Positions 27,584-36,100 of a stretch of 64,000 nucleotides of DNA are shown here, piece by piece. Source of the DNA: Cryomorphaceae bacterium (GTDB lineage Bacteria; Bacteroidota; Bacteroidia; Flavobacteriales; ECT2AJA-044); contig CP059070.1 of assembly GCA_017798125.1 (NCBI GenBank), positions 1,736,001 through 1,800,000 of the forward strand, in the 5' to 3' direction. Within the stretch, counting starts at the first letter, position 1. The number at the start of each line of letters is the position of its first letter. The translations under genes were made by a program, and so were the position numbers. The notes under the pieces are model-generated. The model searched no databases. It had not been told where the DNA came from and saw nothing but the letters and a program-made list of their open reading frames with translations.

Positions 27584-28552
27584 TTAAACCGCTTTCCAGT
27601 AGCTGTTGACGAAGTAATGCTTGCAGTCGAACGTATTCCCCACGTGTTCAAAGCCGTTCCGACGAGCGAGTTCCGGAAGGCGATCCAGCCTGAACTTCCG
27701 GCTGATCTCAGTGTGAATGATCTCCCACTGCTGAAAATCAAAGGACTCTTCGAGGGCATCGATTCTGACACTCTGTTTCACCTTACTGACTAAATAGGAC
27801 CGCACTTCTCCCGATTCCGGTGAATAGTTGCAGTAGAAGTCAAATTTCATGGGATCAAAGTGTCCACCGAGTTCTCGATTGATGCGCTCCAGTAGATTTA
27901 GATTAAAGGCCTTGGTGATTCCTTCTGGGTCGTCGTAGGCGCGAAGGATCACAGAAGGGTCTTTCTGTAGGTCTAGCCCTATAAGGAGGCCGTCACCGGT
28001 GTCCAAGTGAGCACGAAGCTCGGCAAGGAAACCGTCCGCCGACGCAACGTCGAAATTACCCAAGTTGGAACCGAGAAAGAGGACAATGTTTCGGGTATCG
28101 TCACGGCGCAACACATCTAGGCCACTGAAATAGTCGTTGTGGAGCGAATGCACATTTAATGCAGGCCATCGCTCGCACAAATCTTGCTCTAGCTTGTCTA
28201 ATGCAGACTTAGAGATATCAATAGGAGCGTAGGTAAAGTCCGCTTTGCGCTTGAGAAAGTGCTCAAGTAGGACTTTTGTTTTAAGCCCGTCCCCAGCACC
28301 AAACTCCACGAGGTTAAAGGGCCCAGAACCGGGATCAAAATGCTGAAGTATAGCCTCCTTGTTGGTCTCGAAAATTTCAAACTCACTATCCGTCAGGTAG
28401 TACGAAGGCATGCGCATAATGGCCTGAAAAATCTCACTCCCTCGCTTGTCGTAAAAGTACTTGGAAGAAAGGTGCTTTTCTTCGGAACGAAGTCCTGCTC
28501 GAACATCTTCGGCAAAGGTGGACATGGTTTTGGTTTTGATCGTCGTAGACAT
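27584..28552 (-). CDS. egtD: L-histidine N-alpha-methyltransferase EgtD
   Basis: A 322-residue SAM-dependent methyltransferase of the EgtD family. Family blocks are present: SSKYFYDKRGSEIFQAIMRMPSYYLTDSE near the start, the SAM loop LVEFGAGDGLKTKVLLEHF, LFLGSNLGNF, LLIGLDLQKDP and the C-terminal SRKFRLDRLPELARRNGFEH. It trimethylates histidine to hercynine, the first step of ergothioneine synthesis. An internal ATG (28525) is an alternative start. It is the last gene of the minus-strand operon, 20 bases after egtB. Confidence 0.92.
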   Translation of the reverse strand: MSTTIKTKTMSTFAEDVRAGLRSEEKHLSSKYFYDKRGSEIFQAIMRMPSYYLTDSEFEIFETNKEAILQHFDPGSGPFNLVEFGAGDGLKTKVLLEHFLKRKADFTYAPIDISKSALDKLEQDLCERWPALNVHSLHNDYFSGLDVLRRDDTRNIVLFLGSNLGNFDVASADGFLAELRAHLDTGDGLLIGLDLQKDPSVILRAYDDPEGITKAFNLNLLERINRELGGHFDPMKFDFYCNYSPESGEVRSYLVSKVKQSVRIDALEESFDFQQWEIIHTEISRKFRLDRLPELARRNGFEHVGNTFDCKHYFVNSYWKAV

Positions 28553-28572
28553 GGTTTTCGATTCTGCAGGCT

Positions 28573-29727
28573 TTATTTTTCAGCCAGTCGGATTCCGTTG
28601 AACTGCCAACGAAGATGCGGATGAAAAAAGTTTCGATACGTCGGGCGGTCGACATGTCCTGGAGGAGAGGCCAAGGAACCCCCGCGAAGGACCATTTGGT
28701 TAATCATGAATTTGCCATTGTACTCTCCAATGGCCCCTGGGGCCGTCTCAAATCGCGGATAGGGTAGGTAAGCACTTCCCGTCCACTCCCAGAGCTTTCC
28801 AGTGTTCAGTCGATCCGCGACTACCTCGTGCTCAAATTCCGTGAGCAAGCGTTTCCCAGCCCACGTAGCGTAGGCCTCAGCCTCAAAATAACTCAGATGA
28901 TGGACCGGAGCCTGCGGCTCGATGGGATGTAGTCCATCCAGTCGATACTGGTGCCAGGCACCATCGATCTCATGCCAATACAAGGGAGCTTTCCATCCCT
29001 CGGATTGCACCGACCCCCAAGCTTCGCTCAGCCAATGACGAAAGTCGCCGTAGCCTCCGTCTTCCATGAAAGCGAGGTAATCCGCATTGGTAACGTAGTC
29101 TGCATGAATTCGAGTTCCCTCGAGGTAGACCTTGTGGCGACCGTGCTCATTGTCAAACGAAAAACCGGGGCCGTTATAACCGATATCATATAAACCCTCG
29201 GGTAAGTCAATCATCGCGCCGTGAGGCGCAGAAAAATTTCGTTCCCAATCATTCTCAGGGTCGTAGGCAGGAAACAGGGGATTATGCGCCAGCATGTACT
29301 TGAGGTCCGTGATCAAGAGCTCCTGATGCTGCTGTTCGTGCTGAAGCCCCAGCTCCAAAGTGTCTTCAAGGCCCTCAAAGCCGTGGTCTTCGGCAAAGCG
29401 ATTCATGGCTTCGTTGACGTGCGATCGATAGGCGTAGACTTCCTGAACGGTCGGTCGGCTCATGTGCCCACGACGGTCGCGCAGTACCCGGTCACCCACG
29501 CTCTCGTAATAGCTGTTGAACAAGAAGCTGTAGCGCGGGTGAAATTCTTTGTAGTCCGGTTGGTGAGCTTTGAGGATGAAGGTTTCAAAGAACCACGTGG
29601 TATGGGCTAAGTGCCATTTTGGGGGACTCACGTCCACAACGGCTTGCGGCACATAGTCCTCAATTTCCAAAGGTTGACACAGCTGCTCTGTGTAGGCTCG
29701 GACTTGGTTAAATCGGTCGATCATCAT
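28573..29727 (-). CDS. egtB: Ergothioneine biosynthesis protein EgtB (sulfoxide synthase)
   Basis: A 384-residue non-haem iron enzyme. An N-terminal DinB-like four-helix domain carries the iron ligands His42 (HLAHTTWFFE) and His130/His134 (LQHEQQH); the C-terminal FGE-sulfatase (C-type-lectin-like) domain runs from about residue 165 to the end (YFEAEAYATWAGKRLLTEFE, LRGGSLASPP, YRNFFHPHLRWQFNGIRLAE). EgtB joins a cysteine-type thiol to hercynine; whether cysteine or gamma-glutamylcysteine is used cannot be read here. It is shorter than the mycobacterial enzyme. No EgtC or EgtE gene is in the window. The start codon directly abuts the stop of the receiver/reductase gene. Two hairpin repeats lie inside it. 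Confidence 0.92.
   Translation of the reverse strand: MMIDRFNQVRAYTEQLCQPLEIEDYVPQAVVDVSPPKWHLAHTTWFFETFILKAHQPDYKEFHPRYSFLFNSYYESVGDRVLRDRRGHMSRPTVQEVYAYRSHVNEAMNRFAEDHGFEGLEDTLELGLQHEQQHQELLITDLKYMLAHNPLFPAYDPENDWERNFSAPHGAMIDLPEGLYDIGYNGPGFSFDNEHGRHKVYLEGTRIHADYVTNADYLAFMEDGGYGDFRHWLSEAWGSVQSEGWKAPLYWHEIDGAWHQYRLDGLHPIEPQAPVHHLSYFEAEAYATWAGKRLLTEFEHEVVADRLNTGKLWEWTGSAYLPYPRFETAPGAIGEYNGKFMINQMVLRGGSLASPPGHVDRPTYRNFFHPHLRWQFNGIRLAEK
28908..28923 (-). repeat. Hairpin repeat copy 8 (in egtB, I-E-P-Q-A)
   Basis: On the minus strand ATC, GAGCC, loop GCA, GGCTC: a perfect stem of a fourth type with an A-T pair. It encodes Ile-Glu-Pro-Gln-Ala, the same frame as copies 4, 11 and 15. Confidence 0.65.
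29213..29230 (+). repeat. Hairpin repeat copy 9 (in egtB)
   Basis: ATC, GCGCC, loop GTGA, GGCGC, A: perfect stem, four-base loop. It encodes Ala-Pro-His-Gly-Ala-Met, which may also be a conserved EgtB segment, so independent origin is possible. Confidence 0.55.
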
Positions 29728-31392
29728 TTAATTTTCGCTCAGGTATTGATGTACCAAGCTTATACTCATCGCTCCTTCTCCGACGGCTGAGGCTACTCGG
29801 TTCATGGCTCCGCTGCGCACATCGCCTGCAGCGAACACGCCGGGAACTGAAGTTTCCAGGGTGAAGGGGTCTCGCTCGAGCGGCCACTCCTTGCGGAAGT
29901 CCTCTTGGAGTACCAAATCGCGTCCCGTTAAAAGGAATCCCTTCGGGTCACGCATGTAGTCTCCAGGCAACCATTCGGTATAAGGTTTTGCTCCGATAAA
30001 AATAAAGAGGGCTGTAGCGGGTGCCTTTCTGGTTTCGCCCGATGACTTGCTTCTGAGGGTCACTTCCTCGAGTCGATCGGCGCCGTGGGCCTCCGCGATT
30101 TCTGTCTCCCCGTGTACTTCGATATTTTCGATGCTGTCGATTTGATCGATCAAGTACTGCGACATGGTCGTACTCAAATCCTCACGGCGTACACAGATGA
30201 ATACCTTCCGGGCAAACTTGCTGAGATAGACCGCGCCTTGACCAGCGGAATTTCCGCCTCCCACGATGTACACATCTCCATTTTTACAGGCCGAAGCTTC
30301 TGTTGTTGCCGCGCCGTAGTAGATTCCAGCTCCGGTAAACTGATTCATGCCAGGCGCCTCCAGTTTGCGGTAGTCAACACCTGTAGTAATGACCACAGCC
30401 CTGGCTTTCAACTCGGTTCCGTCCTTGAGGGTCAGGATTTTATAAGGATCAACACGCTCAATCTGATGTACTTCAGCGGGGGATAGGAACTCAATACCGA
30501 AGCGGGTGGCTTGGGTAATGGCCCGGCGCGCTAGGTCGGCACCACTTAGTCCATTGGGGAAGCCCAGGTAATTCTCTATACGGCTCGATGTTCCCGCCTG
30601 CCCGCCGGGGGCTCTTCGTTCCACTAAAGCTGTAGTCAATCCTTCTGAACCTCCATAAACACCTGCAGCTAGCCCAGCAGGTCCCGCGCCAATGATCACT
30701 ACGTCGTAAGGCTTCTCGCTTGCGGTCTGACTCATACCCAAGGCACGGGCAACTTCTTGCACACTAGGCTTTTTCAGGGCTTCTCCATCCTCCGTAACCA
30801 AGACGGGAAGGTCCGGTCCGTCAATGCCGAATTGCTCTTGATACGGCCCGCTGCGTTCCGTGTTTTCAAATTCAATCCACTCGTACGGAATTAGGTTCCC
30901 CGCTAAGAAATCCTTGATTTCATGACTCAGTGGACTGTATTGGTATCCGATTAACCTTGCTCCGTGAAATTCTGGAACGTACTGCGCCCACCAATCCTCA
31001 AGCAAGTCGTGTATAACAGGGTAGAGTTTCTCGCTCGGTGGATCCCATGGCTTGAGTAGATAATAGTCCAATTGCACGTCGTTAATGGCCTTGATGGCCG
31101 CATCCGTATCGGAATAAGCAGTAAGTAATACCCGCTTCGCCGCTGGGTAAATCTTCTTTGCGAGTTCCAAAAACTCAACTCCAAGCATTTCAGGCATGCG
31201 TTGGTCGGAGAGGAATAGGGCAACGGTTTCCCCATTCTTTTTAAGCTCTTCTAGAGCCTGAAGGCCCTCACGGGCCGATGGCGTATTCATTACGCGGTAT
31301 TCCTTTCGGAATTCCGCTCTTAGGTCTCGATTTATGGCCCTCAGTACCTGAGGGTCATCATCAATACTGAATATGATGGGTTTCTTATCCAT
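29728..31392 (-). CDS. Receiver domain / thioredoxin-like / thioredoxin-reductase-like fusion
   Basis: A 554-residue three-part protein. Residues 1-135 are a response-regulator receiver: acidic DDD at 11-13, phospho-acceptor Asp63 in FLSDQRMPE, then LLTAYSD and LLKPWDP. Residues about 143-215 resemble a glutaredoxin/thioredoxin fold (ARLIGYQYSPLSHEIKDFL ... PVLVTEDGEAL) with the CxxC position occupied by SPLS. From about 228 on there is a thioredoxin-reductase-like flavoprotein: FAD site IIGAGPAGLAAGVYG, GGQAGTSSRIENYLGFP, NADPH site YIVGGGNSAGQGAVYL, and C-terminal VFAAGDVRSG. The redox dithiol of true thioredoxin reductase is missing: the site reads TEASACKNGD with one cysteine. So it is probably a phosphorylation-controlled pyridine-nucleotide flavoprotein with an unknown acceptor. 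It shares TAATG with the kinase upstream and abuts egtB downstream. Confidence 0.88.
   Translation of the reverse strand: MDKKPIIFSIDDDPQVLRAINRDLRAEFRKEYRVMNTPSAREGLQALEELKKNGETVALFLSDQRMPEMLGVEFLELAKKIYPAAKRVLLTAYSDTDAAIKAINDVQLDYYLLKPWDPPSEKLYPVIHDLLEDWWAQYVPEFHGARLIGYQYSPLSHEIKDFLAGNLIPYEWIEFENTERSGPYQEQFGIDGPDLPVLVTEDGEALKKPSVQEVARALGMSQTASEKPYDVVIIGAGPAGLAAGVYGGSEGLTTALVERRAPGGQAGTSSRIENYLGFPNGLSGADLARRAITQATRFGIEFLSPAEVHQIERVDPYKILTLKDGTELKARAVVITTGVDYRKLEAPGMNQFTGAGIYYGAATTEASACKNGDVYIVGGGNSAGQGAVYLSKFARKVFICVRREDLSTTMSQYLIDQIDSIENIEVHGETEIAEAHGADRLEEVTLRSKSSGETRKAPATALFIFIGAKPYTEWLPGDYMRDPKGFLLTGRDLVLQEDFRKEWPLERDPFTLETSVPGVFAAGDVRSGAMNRVASAVGEGAMSISLVHQYLSEN
31263..31279 (-). repeat. 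Hairpin repeat copy 10 (in receiver/reductase gene)
   Basis: On the minus strand ATC, GGCCC, loop GTGA, GGGCC: perfect stem. It encodes Ser-Ala-Arg-Glu-Gly-Leu within the receiver domain; the ATC frame is not used. Confidence 0.65.
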
Positions 31393-32783
31393 TATTCCGT
31401 AGGTAAGGTGATTCTGAATTCAGTTCTTCCCGGTTGGGAAAGTAATTCAATGAACCCTCCGTGTTGGTCAATAATTCTCTTTACTACATCCAGGCCGAGC
31501 CCTGTTCCTTTTCCCATTTCTTTGGTCGTAAAGAAAGGGCTGAAGATTTCCTCTTGAACATCTTCCGGGATGCCCGGTCCATTGTCAATAATGGAGACGA
31601 CAAGGTTCTTGGATTTGCGTTCGGTTTTGATGGTAATGACGCTGTCCTCAGACTCTTCCAAGGCATCCAGGGCATTGTCAATGATGTTGGTCCAGACCTG
31701 ATTCATCTCGGACGGATACATCCGAACTTCACCCGTTTGCTCGTCAAAATCTTCGTCGAATACGACCTGGTTTTTTCGGGCTTTGTGCTCCAGCATCCGC
31801 ATGGTGTTTCTCAGACCTTCAAGGGGCGAAACTGACTGCTTGTCCGTGCTCCGATCCATGTAACTGTAGTTCTTAACGGACTGAACCAGATCGCTAATTC
31901 GGGAGGAGGCCTCTTTGATCTCTTCTACAATGCGCTCGGTTGTGAGCACATTAACAAGCCACCCGAGGGTAGGCCCAAGTGCTTCCGATCCCGTCGCCTG
32001 ACAAATTTCTTCAAGTTCGTCCGCGGTCACACCGTATTCCACGAGCTGTTCTACCCAGTCATCCCCATAATCGATGTCGTGATCGTCCAGCCAGTCCAAG
32101 AGTTCGTCTTCCTTGTCGGCCCGTTCCATCATTCCAAAATCCCGTACTCCAGCTTCTATTTTAGCACTAGCCAAACCGTTTACGGAGTCAATAGAGGCAT
32201 CATTGAGCCTCATGGAAATGACCTTCTTAAAACGATCAGGAACATGCCCGAGGTGTTCTTTGAGAAAATCAGCAGAACGGACAATTGCAGAGGCGGGATT
32301 ATTTAATTCATGTGCCAGCCCGGCGGATAGTTTGCCCAGTGCGGCCAGTTTATCCACTTGTTGCTGCCGACTCGTAAAATCACGTACCCGAGTGGTCATC
32401 TGTTGGACCAGCGCAGCGGTCGTCTCCGGGCAATCTACAGTGAGCTGGCGCATTTGCGAACGGTGTAAAACCAAGGCTTTGATCCGTTTAAGCGCCACGC
32501 CATTTCCCCGAGCAACCTTCATGCGGGAATAGGGGAGTAATCCTGTAATCACACCAGCTCCCGAGGTTCCAAAATCGCGACGTTCGCCATTTTGCATGAT
32601 GTAGAATAAAGCCTCACCTTCCATGATGAGGTACATAAAGTCGGCCGCGTCATCTGGAGCAAACATCTTTGTGCCTTCCTCGTACTCCTGGATCTCACAG
32701 TGGTCTATTAACCACTGCAGTTCGGAATCAGGAACTTCTGATAGGGTTTCAAAAATCCGAAGGTCTTTAGGGGTATAACTCAT
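31392..32783 (-). CDS. Soluble sensor histidine kinase with cyclic-nucleotide-binding-like domain
   Basis: A 463-residue cytoplasmic kinase without membrane segments. Residues 10-130 form a Crp-type effector domain (EEGTKMFAPDDAADFMYLIMEGEALFYI). Then a dimerisation helix carries the phospho-acceptor His158 in LGKLSAGLAHELNNPAS, and the HATPase has the N box NQVWTNIIDNALDAL, G1 IIDNGPGIP and G2 GKGTGLGLDVV. It presumably phosphorylates the receiver of the next gene, with which it overlaps by one base. The ligand of the Crp-like domain is unknown; the usual cAMP phosphate-binding RxA cluster is not evident. Its start overlaps the stop of the S41 peptidase gene. Confidence 0.9.
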   Translation of the reverse strand: MSYTPKDLRIFETLSEVPDSELQWLIDHCEIQEYEEGTKMFAPDDAADFMYLIMEGEALFYIMQNGERRDFGTSGAGVITGLLPYSRMKVARGNGVALKRIKALVLHRSQMRQLTVDCPETTAALVQQMTTRVRDFTSRQQQVDKLAALGKLSAGLAHELNNPASAIVRSADFLKEHLGHVPDRFKKVISMRLNDASIDSVNGLASAKIEAGVRDFGMMERADKEDELLDWLDDHDIDYGDDWVEQLVEYGVTADELEEICQATGSEALGPTLGWLVNVLTTERIVEEIKEASSRISDLVQSVKNYSYMDRSTDKQSVSPLEGLRNTMRMLEHKARKNQVVFDEDFDEQTGEVRMYPSEMNQVWTNIIDNALDALEESEDSVITIKTERKSKNLVVSIIDNGPGIPEDVQEEIFSPFFTTKEMGKGTGLGLDVVKRIIDQHGGFIELLSQPGRTEFRITLPTE

Positions 32784-34159
32784 TCTTGTGATTCTTGTGA
32801 ATTCTGTTCATCCAGCAATCCTTCAAGTAATTCGATTACTGGATCACGTTGGTCAAGGTAATCTTCCATTTGCGGGTATACCACGTAATTGGGGATCACA
32901 CCTTGGTTGCTTGTCGGTTGTTTTGAAGATGAGGCGTATTCGTTTAAATACCGCGGAATTCCAATTTCCAACCCGGAATGAGGAAGCGTTATGTACTGTT
33001 TTGACCCTGCTACATACCCTTCATATCGGCTACCCGACTCTTCACCGATAATGACCGCGTTGGAGTACTCTTTCAAATAACGAGCAAGTGTACTACCTGC
33101 AGAGAAGGTATGTCCGTTGATTAATACGTACACGTTTCCTTTAAAGCTGTGTTTTGAAGCTTTAGGCACTTTGTGTTTGCGGGTTTTGCCTTCCCAAGAC
33201 ACGGAGTTGAAGAGCAAATCGGAAGCGGTCGGATTTTGCAGGATATATGGGACCATTTCACTGGCAAATTCTTTTTTTCCGCCCATATTTCCGCGTAGAT
33301 CAATGATTAAGGTTTCAACTTCTTTTTCTTGAATCTCCTTAAAAACGGTCTTGTAGTATTTCTTTGCTTTCAAGTCTGCTGCTTCCATTCGCCCTCGCGA
33401 AAAACTTCTCATTTTCAACTGCGCTACATCACCATCAATATCAAATTCGAATACCGATGGATCCTCACCCGTTGATTTCTTGTTTCGCAAATAGTAGTTT
33501 TCAAACTGCTTCTCTTTAGTCAGCGCTTTTAGGACTACCACCCGACTACCGCTTTTTGGTGAACGCAGGCTCAGTTCATAAGAGTTCGATTGCTCTATAT
33601 TCAAATGATATCGCCAATTAAAACCCCCTTCCAATGTTCGGTCTAAATAGGTTTGAATATTCCCATCTCCAGGAGTACAACGATAGAGCTGTTCCAGTAT
33701 GCGTTGTGTTGATTGCCCATTGATGGATAGAATCTCTTCACCTCTTTCAAGCTCACCTGCATCGGAGAGATCAATCCAGACGAAAATGCGTCCTTCAATG
33801 ATCTTCACGGAAATAGGCATGTACGAAGCAGTGTTTCCAGGAATTCCGCTGTGAATTGTGTCGCCCCAATTCCCAACGGCGTAGTGCCCCTCGTTTCCAA
33901 GAGCGATAATTTGATTTACGGCTCTAAAAAATTCAAGAGGAGTTCGCTCGCCGGCCATGTTGGCTTGAATTCGCTCGGCTTCAACGGCAAAACGAGGGTT
34001 GTATTTCTCCAGTCCCGGATGGTAGGTATACATGCCCTGAACAAGGGCGTTTAGATCTTCGCGTATATGGTCCGCTGGCCAAAGCGTTTGGGACCAACCC
34101 AATGTGCTGAAAGCCAGGAGAGTGAGCGATAGGAGGATTTTTGATCGAATCAGTTGCAT
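32780..34159 (-). CDS. Exported S41 family peptidase
   Basis: A 459-residue protein with signal peptide MQLIRSKILLSLTLLAFSTLGWSQ. A PDZ-like region (SLRSPKSGSR area and GELERGEEILSINGQS, about 120-170) precedes the S41 protease core: LIIDLRGNMGGKKEFASEMVPYI, NGHTFSAGSTLARYLK with the likely catalytic Ser in FSAGS, and IIGEESGSRYEGYVAGS. It is a C-terminal-processing/tricorn-like peptidase of the periplasm or surface. It is the first gene of the operon with the kinase, reductase, egtB and egtD; why a peptidase is included is unclear. Confidence 0.88.
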   Translation of the reverse strand: MQLIRSKILLSLTLLAFSTLGWSQTLWPADHIREDLNALVQGMYTYHPGLEKYNPRFAVEAERIQANMAGERTPLEFFRAVNQIIALGNEGHYAVGNWGDTIHSGIPGNTASYMPISVKIIEGRIFVWIDLSDAGELERGEEILSINGQSTQRILEQLYRCTPGDGNIQTYLDRTLEGGFNWRYHLNIEQSNSYELSLRSPKSGSRVVVLKALTKEKQFENYYLRNKKSTGEDPSVFEFDIDGDVAQLKMRSFSRGRMEAADLKAKKYYKTVFKEIQEKEVETLIIDLRGNMGGKKEFASEMVPYILQNPTASDLLFNSVSWEGKTRKHKVPKASKHSFKGNVYVLINGHTFSAGSTLARYLKEYSNAVIIGEESGSRYEGYVAGSKQYITLPHSGLEIGIPRYLNEYASSSKQPTSNQGVIPNYVVYPQMEDYLDQRDPVIELLEGLLDEQNSQESQE

Positions 34160-34173
34160 ATGGACTATCGAAC

Positions 34174-34193
34174 TTAAGCATTTGAGCGCTTAA
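34174..34193. promoter_or_regulatory. Inverted repeat upstream of the redox operon
   Basis: TTAAGC, eight bases, GCTTAA form an inverted repeat 15 bases upstream of the S41 gene start, between it and divergent radC. It could be an operator for the operon; only symmetry and position support this. Confidence 0.3.
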
Positions 34194-34270
34194 ATCCAGA
34201 CCCCCAAGCAAGTTCTAAAAATGTCAGATTCGTTCTTGTCGCTGTCCTTTGACCGAGCTTGATTCGTAGC

Positions 34271-34966
34271 ATGGATCAACGACCAGAAAAGAAACAGAAT
34301 TCCTGGCTTCCGGAGGAACGGCCAAGGGAGAAGTTCTTGAATTGGGGGCGAGCTTATTTGAGCAATGCGGAATTGATTGCTCTTCTATTAGGTTCGGGCA
34401 CTTCGTCGGAAAATGCGCTTGAATTGGCCAAGCGTATTCTTGCCCTGACCCAGGAAAATCTGTACGATTTAGGAAGGCTTGATCAAGACCGATTGATTAC
34501 GGTACGCGGCATGGGGCTGGTTAAATCCATTCGACTATTGGCCGCAATAGAATTAGGACGAAGAAGAGAAGGTGAGCAGGCTCAAATAAAAAGCACCATT
34601 CATTGTAGCAAGGAGGCCTATGAGATGCTAAAGCCCCAATTGGCAGATCTAAACCATGAAGAGTTTTGGGTGGTCTACCTTAACAATGCCAACAAGGTGC
34701 TCAAGAAAACCTCGATAAGCAAAGGAGGTATAAGCGGAACCGTTGTGGATTTAAGGGTCCTTTTCAAAGAGGCCTTTGCGCATGGAGCCACTTCATTGAT
34801 CATGGCACATAACCATCCCAGTGGCAACAAGGTTCCCAGTACAGCGGATCTTCAACTCACATCTCGCGTAAAAGAAGCGGGTAAACTGATGGATATTAAG
34901 GTCTTGGATCATTTGATCATCACTGAGCGAGAATATTATAGCTTTGCTGATGAACAGCAACTTTAA
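34271..34966 (+). CDS. radC: RadC family JAB-domain protein
   Basis: A 231-residue protein with an N-terminal helix-hairpin-helix region (LGSGTSSENALELAKRIL, ITVRGMGLVKSIRLLAAIELGRR) and a C-terminal JAB/MPN+ metalloprotease-like domain: EEFWVVYLNNANKVL, then the metal motif AHNHPSGNKVPSTADLQLTSRVKEAG. ATG at 34271 was taken over an upstream TTG. A DNA repair role was long assumed from the name but is not established. It is followed by wecB after three bases. Confidence 0.93.
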   Translation: MDQRPEKKQNSWLPEERPREKFLNWGRAYLSNAELIALLLGSGTSSENALELAKRILALTQENLYDLGRLDQDRLITVRGMGLVKSIRLLAAIELGRRREGEQAQIKSTIHCSKEAYEMLKPQLADLNHEEFWVVYLNNANKVLKKTSISKGGISGTVVDLRVLFKEAFAHGATSLIMAHNHPSGNKVPSTADLQLTSRVKEAGKLMDIKVLDHLIITEREYYSFADEQQL

Positions 34967-34969
34967 GCC

Positions 34970-36100
34970 ATGCTCAAACTCCATACAGTTGTTGGCGCTC
35001 GCCCTCAGTTTATAAAAGCCTCGGCACTAGACCGAGTACTGCGTAGAGATTACTCTGGCCGAATTGAAGAATCAATCATTCACAGCGGCCAGCACTATGA
35101 CGACAATATGTCCGCTTCATTTTTTCGCGAATTGGAGTTGCAAGAGCCCAAGTACAATCTTGGGGTGAGTCAAGGTCGCCCTGCTGTTCAAACAGCGCGG
35201 ATTACCATGGAATTGCACAAATTATGGGAAGCCGATCGACCAGATGTTGTGCTTGTCTATGGGGATACGAATACAACTCTAGCCGGCGCCCTGGCTGCTA
35301 GCGATTGGGAAATTCCTGTACTTCATGTAGAAGCGGGTCTTCGCTCGTACAACCGGTCTATGCCCGAAGAAGTAAACCGTCATCTAACGGATCATTTAAG
35401 CAGCATACTTGCTTGTCCAGTTCCAAAAGCGGTAGAACAATTGAAAGCGGAAGGAATTACTCACTTGGAAGAAGGGCATCCTTCCCCAGTAAACCCGAGT
35501 GTTGTTTTAACTGGAGATGTGATGTACGATAATGCCATGTACTTTGCAGACAAAGGATCGCTACCCGAGGGTCTGTCTTCGAAAAATTTCGTTCTCTTCA
35601 CACTTCATAGAGCTCAGAACACGGATGAGCCTGGCCGACTCCATATATTGCTTAAAACAATACTAGAGTTAGCGGAGCAAACTCAAACAGTGGTCTATTT
35701 CCCCTGTCACCCGAGAACCCGTACGGCCATTGATATTCACTTTCCGGAATTTTGGCCGCTCATCCGCGATCACGAGTATTTCAAGTTCGTTTCTCCTACC
35801 TCATACTTTGAAACATTGGCACTCGAGAAGCATGCTCGATTTGTCGTTACCGATTCTGGAGGGATTCCGAAAGAAGCCTTCTTTTTTGGTACACCGAGCA
35901 TCATCCTAAGGACGGAAACGGAGTGGAATGAATTGGTTGAGAGCTCATTCGCCCATTTGGTCGATTGCGATGTCGATCTCTTGGCGCAAAACTGGCAGGA
36001 GCTACTAAAAGACGGCCATACCCGCGATTTAGATGGGGCTTTCGGCAACGGAAAAGCTGCGGAAAGAATAGCAGAACTTATTTGGTCTACTTACGGATGA
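34970..36100 (+). CDS. wecB: UDP-N-acetylglucosamine 2-epimerase (non-hydrolysing)
   Basis: A 376-residue GT-B-fold epimerase. It opens VVGARPQFIKASALDRVL and contains SGQHYDDNMSASFFRELEL, VLVYGDTNTTLAGALAA, HVEAGLRSYNRSMPEEVNRHLTDHLS and VVTDSGGIPKEAFFFGTPSIILR, all hallmarks. It interconverts UDP-GlcNAc and UDP-ManNAc for surface polysaccharide. The stop overlaps the next gene's ATG (ATGA). Confidence 0.95.
   Translation: MLKLHTVVGARPQFIKASALDRVLRRDYSGRIEESIIHSGQHYDDNMSASFFRELELQEPKYNLGVSQGRPAVQTARITMELHKLWEADRPDVVLVYGDTNTTLAGALAASDWEIPVLHVEAGLRSYNRSMPEEVNRHLTDHLSSILACPVPKAVEQLKAEGITHLEEGHPSPVNPSVVLTGDVMYDNAMYFADKGSLPEGLSSKNFVLFTLHRAQNTDEPGRLHILLKTILELAEQTQTVVYFPCHPRTRTAIDIHFPEFWPLIRDHEYFKFVSPTSYFETLALEKHARFVVTDSGGIPKEAFFFGTPSIILRTETEWNELVESSFAHLVDCDVDLLAQNWQELLKDGHTRDLDGAFGNGKAAERIAELIWSTYG

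Noticed and set aside
28573-29727. egtB as a sulfatase-modifying (FGE) enzyme for the sulfatase at 37.4 kb
   Set aside because: The DinB-like domain with the three-His iron site and the adjacent egtD identify EgtB.
30083-30105. ATCGGCGCCGTGGGCCTC in the reductase gene as a hairpin copy
   Set aside because: The arms mismatch and the loop lacks the G..A form.
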